From the NCBI GenBank assembly GCA_043744215.1, contig JAYTVC010000022.1, positions 1 through 26,587 on the forward strand: a DNA stretch of 26,587 nt, read 5' to 3'. Below the pieces are notes generated by a model that was given only the letters and a program-made list of their open reading frames with translations, was not told the origin of the DNA and ran no database searches. The position numbers and the translations under genes were made by a program. Positions 23,975 through 26,587 of the stretch are shown one piece after another (the first letter of the stretch is position 1; the number at the start of each line of letters is the position of its first letter). Source of the stretch: JBEEJL01 sp043744215. Its GTDB lineage: Bacteria; Pseudomonadota; Gammaproteobacteria; Burkholderiales; JBEEJL01.

Positions 23975-25057
23975 CTAATTGCATTCTTGCGGCGGGCCAG
24001 CAGCAAAAACTACTCCGACAAAAAGACCGAAAATCAGTCCTGCTAAATGTGCCATCGTTGCTGCATTCGGGTTTAGCAGTTCAGCTGAAACTATGCTAAT
24101 GGTACTAACGCCTGCTATGAGGATATAAAATCCATCAGGAAATTCTGAGTGTGTCCATCGATACGCACCCAAGAATAAACCAAACAGCGTAAATATGCCG
24201 CACGATAAACCTGTAAGAGCCTCAGATTTTCCCCAAAATGCGTAGGCAACATAAGCCACTACGTTACCCATCATGAACACTGTGATCGCCCATTTGCGCC
24301 AAAGTAGCCACACAATGGGAGCCACAAACAACGCCATGCTCATATTTGCAAACCAATGCGCCAAGTTGCGATGAAGAAAAGGGCCAACAACAGCACGCCA
24401 CCAATCACCACGAAAAAAATCTGCGTATACAAAACCAATATGCCGAAGTAGGGGCTCGTGCCCTCCAAATGCATCCTCAAGCAACCATTGCAGGGCACCG
24501 ATGGATAAAAATGCTACGAATGTAAATATAAACGCATTTCGAGCTTGAGCATGGCCCTGTATCCAGCAATAAAACCTCGCTCTTTTTTGCAATGCGCTGG
24601 GATGACGAAGATAAATAAAATATTCAGTAGAGACTACCGTGAATAGCATCAGAATAATTAGAGTGGGAGAAATTTCAGGCGGCACTTCACCCATCGCCAG
24701 GGCCTGTAACAGGTCGCGTCTATACATTGTTAAAATCAGCAGTAGAAGTGTAATTATTATCAGATACAACACCAAAACCCAATGCATCCGGCGATTAAAA
24801 TTTCTTGATATGCTGGCGCCGAGTTCAGGCACGCAGACTGGCGGCAACAAATGCGTTGCACCTGGTACGCCAATACAGATACGGTCTATAGGCTGCCATG
24901 CCTTAATTTTTGCTCGAACGTTCGGCTGGCCTTCTGCAATCAGTCGATTACCTCGCCACGCGGACCAGCCAGCTAGCGTATTTGAGGTAAAGGCGGCGTC
25001 GTATTTCCAACAATCGATGCGGTTGCGCGTCAAACTCAAAGTGTTCAATAGTTTCAT
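23975..25057 (-). CDS. Rhomboid-family intramembrane serine protease inside the microcin operon
   Basis: The 360-aa protein has an N-terminal soluble part of about 90 residues with no recognised domain, two membrane segments (about 93-110, 131-150), and a six-helix rhomboid core from about 172. Rhomboid hallmarks are FLHRNLAHWFANM (His229, His234, Asn238), LTGLSCGIFTLFG with the catalytic Ser285, and MAHLAGLIFG with catalytic His337. The usual GxSG is GLSC here: the residue after Ser is Cys, then Gly. Both dyad residues are kept, so activity is plausible. It stands between the precursor peptide and the export genes, where immunity or maturation genes usually lie. A role in producer immunity, membrane quality control or peptide trimming is inference. 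No strong Shine-Dalgarno is seen. Confidence 0.85.
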   Translation of the reverse strand: MKLLNTLSLTRNRIDCWKYDAAFTSNTLAGWSAWRGNRLIAEGQPNVRAKIKAWQPIDRICIGVPGATHLLPPVCVPELGASISRNFNRRMHWVLVLYLIIITLLLLILTMYRRDLLQALAMGEVPPEISPTLIILMLFTVVSTEYFIYLRHPSALQKRARFYCWIQGHAQARNAFIFTFVAFLSIGALQWLLEDAFGGHEPLLRHIGFVYADFFRGDWWRAVVGPFLHRNLAHWFANMSMALFVAPIVWLLWRKWAITVFMMGNVVAYVAYAFWGKSEALTGLSCGIFTLFGLFLGAYRWTHSEFPDGFYILIAGVSTISIVSAELLNPNAATMAHLAGLIFGLFVGVVFAAGPPQECN

Positions 25058-25105
25058 AAAATTTGGAAAGACTTTTGCCTGTTAGTCGACGCTTTGTTAT
25101 TTATG

Positions 25106-25141
25106 TTATTTCCCAGCTAACACCTGTTAGCTGGGAAATAA
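25106..25141 (-). terminator. Perfect 17-bp inverted repeat between precursor and rhomboid genes
   Basis: TTATTTCCCAGCTAACA (25106-25122) and its exact reverse complement (25125-25141) are separated by CC. On the minus strand it starts 10 bases past the precursor stop. The stem's 3' side ends AAATAA and no clean T-run follows, so partial termination or 3'-end protection of an abundant precursor mRNA is more likely than full termination. Confidence 0.75.
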
Positions 25142-25151
25142 GCTTGCAAAA

Positions 25152-25334
25152 CTACTTGCAGATTGGGCTCCTAAAGTAGGACATCCCTGCATAACATGCA
25201 ATCGCAACTAGCCCGACAGCAATAACTGGGGCGGTGGCCGCACAAGCCATCAAACCAACAGTAGCAACAATACCATCCCCTTCACTGAGCGCGCCACTAA
25301 CGTCGTTAATTTCTTCAAATGATAATTCACGCAT
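25152..25334 (-). CDS. Class II microcin-like precursor peptide with double-glycine-type leader
   Basis: The 60-aa product begins MRELSFEEINDVSGA. This is the classic ELS-x-EEI-x-x-VSG(G/A) leader cut by C39 peptidases, with cleavage predicted after Gly14-Ala15. The mature peptide would be 45 residues. It has an acidic, glycine-containing start (LSEGDG), a long hydrophobic stretch rich in Ala, Val and Gly (mature residues 7-35), and a tail SYFRSPICK. Three cysteines lie at mature positions 16, 32 and 44. The ATG at 25334 follows GGGA by six bases. The frame from 25403 only adds an unrelated N-terminal stretch. The exporter with an intact C39 domain is in the same gene cluster. The target and killing mechanism are unknown, though a membrane-active helix is plausible. 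Confidence 0.87.
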   Translation of the reverse strand: MRELSFEEINDVSGALSEGDGIVATVGLMACAATAPVIAVGLVAIACYAGMSYFRSPICK

Positions 25335-25412
25335 GTTATTCCCTTTCTTGAGTTGTTGAGCTTCAAAAATGCCGTGTCCCGCAAAGCAACCCTTTCGCGT
25401 CACGACACCAAG

Positions 25413-25444
25413 AGACTACGCTCGGGGGGGGGGGGGGCTGTCAA
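25413..25444 (-). promoter_or_regulatory. Candidate sigma-70 promoter of the microcin gene with poly-C spacer
   Basis: On the minus strand a perfect TTGACA (25444-25439) follows an AT-rich stretch. The spacer consists of G, fourteen C and GAGCG (20 bases), and then TAGTCT (25418-25413) matches TATAAT at the three most conserved positions. The spacer is 3 longer than the optimal 17. The transcription start would lie about 70 bases before the precursor ATG. Confidence 0.6.
25424..25437. repeat. Homopolymer tract of 14 G (plus strand) / 14 C (minus strand)
   Basis: The only long G/C homopolymer noticed in the window. It lies exactly between the candidate -35 and -10 of the microcin promoter. 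Such tracts gain or lose bases by slipped-strand mispairing and are also prone to sequencing error. Confidence 0.9.
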
Positions 25445-25592
25445 GAAAAAATTATCCTATTTTAAATTTTGGCGGCTGAATGCTACCTTGATAATTGTGA
25501 TAAAAAATCGATGCCGGTGTATCTGAATTCCATGGGGAACACTTGCTTTCGCAAGTGACAGCGAATCCATTTGTTATATAGAGAGATGAATT

Positions 25593-25622
25593 GTAACTAT
25601 ATGATTATATTTAATATTTTAT
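25593..25622. repeat. AT-rich 30-base repeat, copy D
   Basis: It lies 10 bases past the stop of the FAD-oxidase gene. The remainder of the 297-bp gap (25335-25631) holds the microcin promoter and a small hairpin CACTTGC-TTTC-GCAAGTG (25540-25557) without a T-run. Confidence 0.55.
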
Positions 25623-25631
25623 CAATTCTCT

Positions 25632-26587
25632 TCAAAGAATCTTCCCCGGATTCATGATGTTATGCGGGTCCAGCGCGCGCTTGATGGTGCGCATCATTTC
25701 GATTTCAGTCACGCTTTTGCAGCGCAATAATTCATCGCGCTTTAGTTGGCCTATGCCGTGTTCGGCGCTGATGCTGCCGTTCAACTGATTGACCAAGTCA
25801 TGCACTACGCGGTTCACTTGTTCCGTTTGCGCGATGAACGCGGCGTTGTCTTGCGCGTCGGGCTTGGAACAATTGAAGTGGATATTGCCGTCGCCCATGT
25901 GTCCGAACGCGACGATACGAATGCCGGGAAATTGTTTTTGCAGCGCCGCGCTGGCCTGCTGAATGAATTGCGGCACGCGTGACACAGGCACCGATACGTC
26001 GTGTTTGATGCTGATGCCCTCGATGCGCTGGGCTTCGGAAATATTTTCGCGCAAATGCCAAAGCTGGTTTGATTGCGCTTCGCTGCGCGCGATGACGATT
26101 TCCTGTATCGGGCGATGCTCGATGAACTTCACCAGCGCATCCTGAAAGTCCTCGGTGAGATCATCCTGCCCGCGGGTGTCGGTCAATTCAATCAGTGCGT
26201 ACCACGGATATTTTTGTGCGAAAGCATCGTGGGTGCCGGGGATATGGCGAAACACCAGATCTAAACACACGCGCATCATCACTTCAAAACCGGTGAGCCG
26301 GTCGCCGAAATTTTGTTTGATGGCATTCAACAATGCCAGGGCGTCATCGGCATCAGTGAGCGCAACCAGCGCCGTCGCCCGTGCCGTCGGTTGCGGAAAT
26401 AATTTCAGCACAGCGGCCGTTACAATGCCCAGCGTTCCCTCGGCGCCGATGAACAATTGCTTGAGGTCATAACCTGTGTTGTCCTTGCGCAAGCCACGCA
26501 AACCATTCCAGATTTCGCCATTGGGCAAAACCGCTTCGATGCCGAGCACCAGATCGCGCATGTTGCCATAACGCAAAACGCCGGTGC
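25632..26587 (-). CDS. FAD-linked 2-hydroxyacid oxidase/dehydrogenase (GlcD/DLD family), N-terminal part outside the window
   Basis: The frame is open to the window edge and shows 317 codons of the C-terminal part. Visible are the end of the FAD-binding PCMH domain (LRYGNMRDLVLGIEAVLPNG, then FIGAEGTLGIVTAAVLKLFP) and the FAD-oxidase C-terminal domain with FGHMGDGNIHFN, SAEHGIGQLKRDEL and the terminal DPHNIMNPGKIL. These are standard motifs of D-lactate, glycolate and D-2-hydroxyglutarate dehydrogenases. The HMGDGNIH and EHGIG motifs supply active-site and metal ligands in this family. Which acid is the substrate cannot be decided. The apparent start at 26576 is an internal TTG within the conserved RYGN region, so the gene continues beyond the window. 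An AT-rich repeat follows the stop. Confidence 0.93.
   Translation of the reverse strand, partial: TGVLRYGNMRDLVLGIEAVLPNGEIWNGLRGLRKDNTGYDLKQLFIGAEGTLGIVTAAVLKLFPQPTARATALVALTDADDALALLNAIKQNFGDRLTGFEVMMRVCLDLVFRHIPGTHDAFAQKYPWYALIELTDTRGQDDLTEDFQDALVKFIEHRPIQEIVIARSEAQSNQLWHLRENISEAQRIEGISIKHDVSVPVSRVPQFIQQASAALQKQFPGIRIVAFGHMGDGNIHFNCSKPDAQDNAAFIAQTEQVNRVVHDLVNQLNGSISAEHGIGQLKRDELLRCKSVTEIEMMRTIKRALDPHNIMNPGKIL

Noticed and set aside
25335..25403. Longer N-terminus for the microcin precursor
   Set aside because: It would place 23 unrelated residues before a textbook double-glycine leader. The internal ATG has a ribosome site and gives the standard leader length.
25540..25557. Small hairpin CACTTGC/GCAAGTG as a terminator of the FAD oxidase
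   Set aside because: The stem is only 7 bp and no T-run follows on the minus strand.

Overview
The window looks like chromosome of a betaproteobacterium with roughly balanced GC. The evidence is a complete SoxCD-type thiosulfate-oxidation operon in the order usual for Burkholderiales and Nitrosomonadales, lysC beside tRNA-Ser(GCU), and the RlmD, QueD and DUF1415 genes. The taxonomic placement is inference. Both ends cut genes: soxB at the left and a FAD-linked oxidase at the right.

Left region (1-7447, all minus): one operon reading soxR-soxC-soxD-soxY-soxZ-(dsrE-like)-soxA-soxX-soxB. It encodes a periplasmic pathway that carries sulfur on SoxYZ. SoxAX conjugates thiosulfate, SoxB removes sulfate hydrolytically and SoxCD oxidises the sulfane sulfur. 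A periplasmic DsrE-like protein sits inside the operon and an ArsR-type SoxR heads it. A strong intrinsic-terminator hairpin lies between soxZ and the dsrE-like gene. An 11-base word, GCAATATTACT, occurs both in front of soxR and in front of soxY and is a candidate SoxR site.

Middle region (7448-20335): housekeeping and signalling genes. These are a DUF1415 protein, tRNA-Arg(ACG), tRNA-Ser(GCU), lysC, queD, a REC-GGDEF protein degenerate in both domains, an intact membrane GGDEF-EAL protein, a small PDZ protein behind tRNA-Ser(UGA), a Bax-inhibitor-1 family protein and rlmD. A tightly overlapping trio follows (beta-propeller, polysaccharide deacetylase, sterol-desaturase-like hydroxylase), then a zinc-ribbon Nudix hydrolase.

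Right region (20336-25444, all minus): the most interesting part, a candidate class II microcin (bacteriocin) locus. It reads precursor peptide (60 aa, leader MRELSFEEINDVSGA), rhomboid intramembrane protease, HlyD/CvaA-type membrane fusion protein, and C39-peptidase ABC exporter. Three features stand out. A rhomboid serine protease occupies the place where an immunity or maturation gene would be expected. A perfect 17-bp inverted repeat separates precursor from rhomboid. A run of 14 C (minus strand) lies directly after a perfect TTGACA -35 box of the precursor promoter, as in promoters that phase-vary by slipped-strand mispairing. The window ends in a partial FAD-linked oxidase gene.

A 30-base AT-rich repeat occurs four times, each time at or just past the stop codon of a minus-strand gene (soxX, soxY, the exporter and the FAD oxidase).
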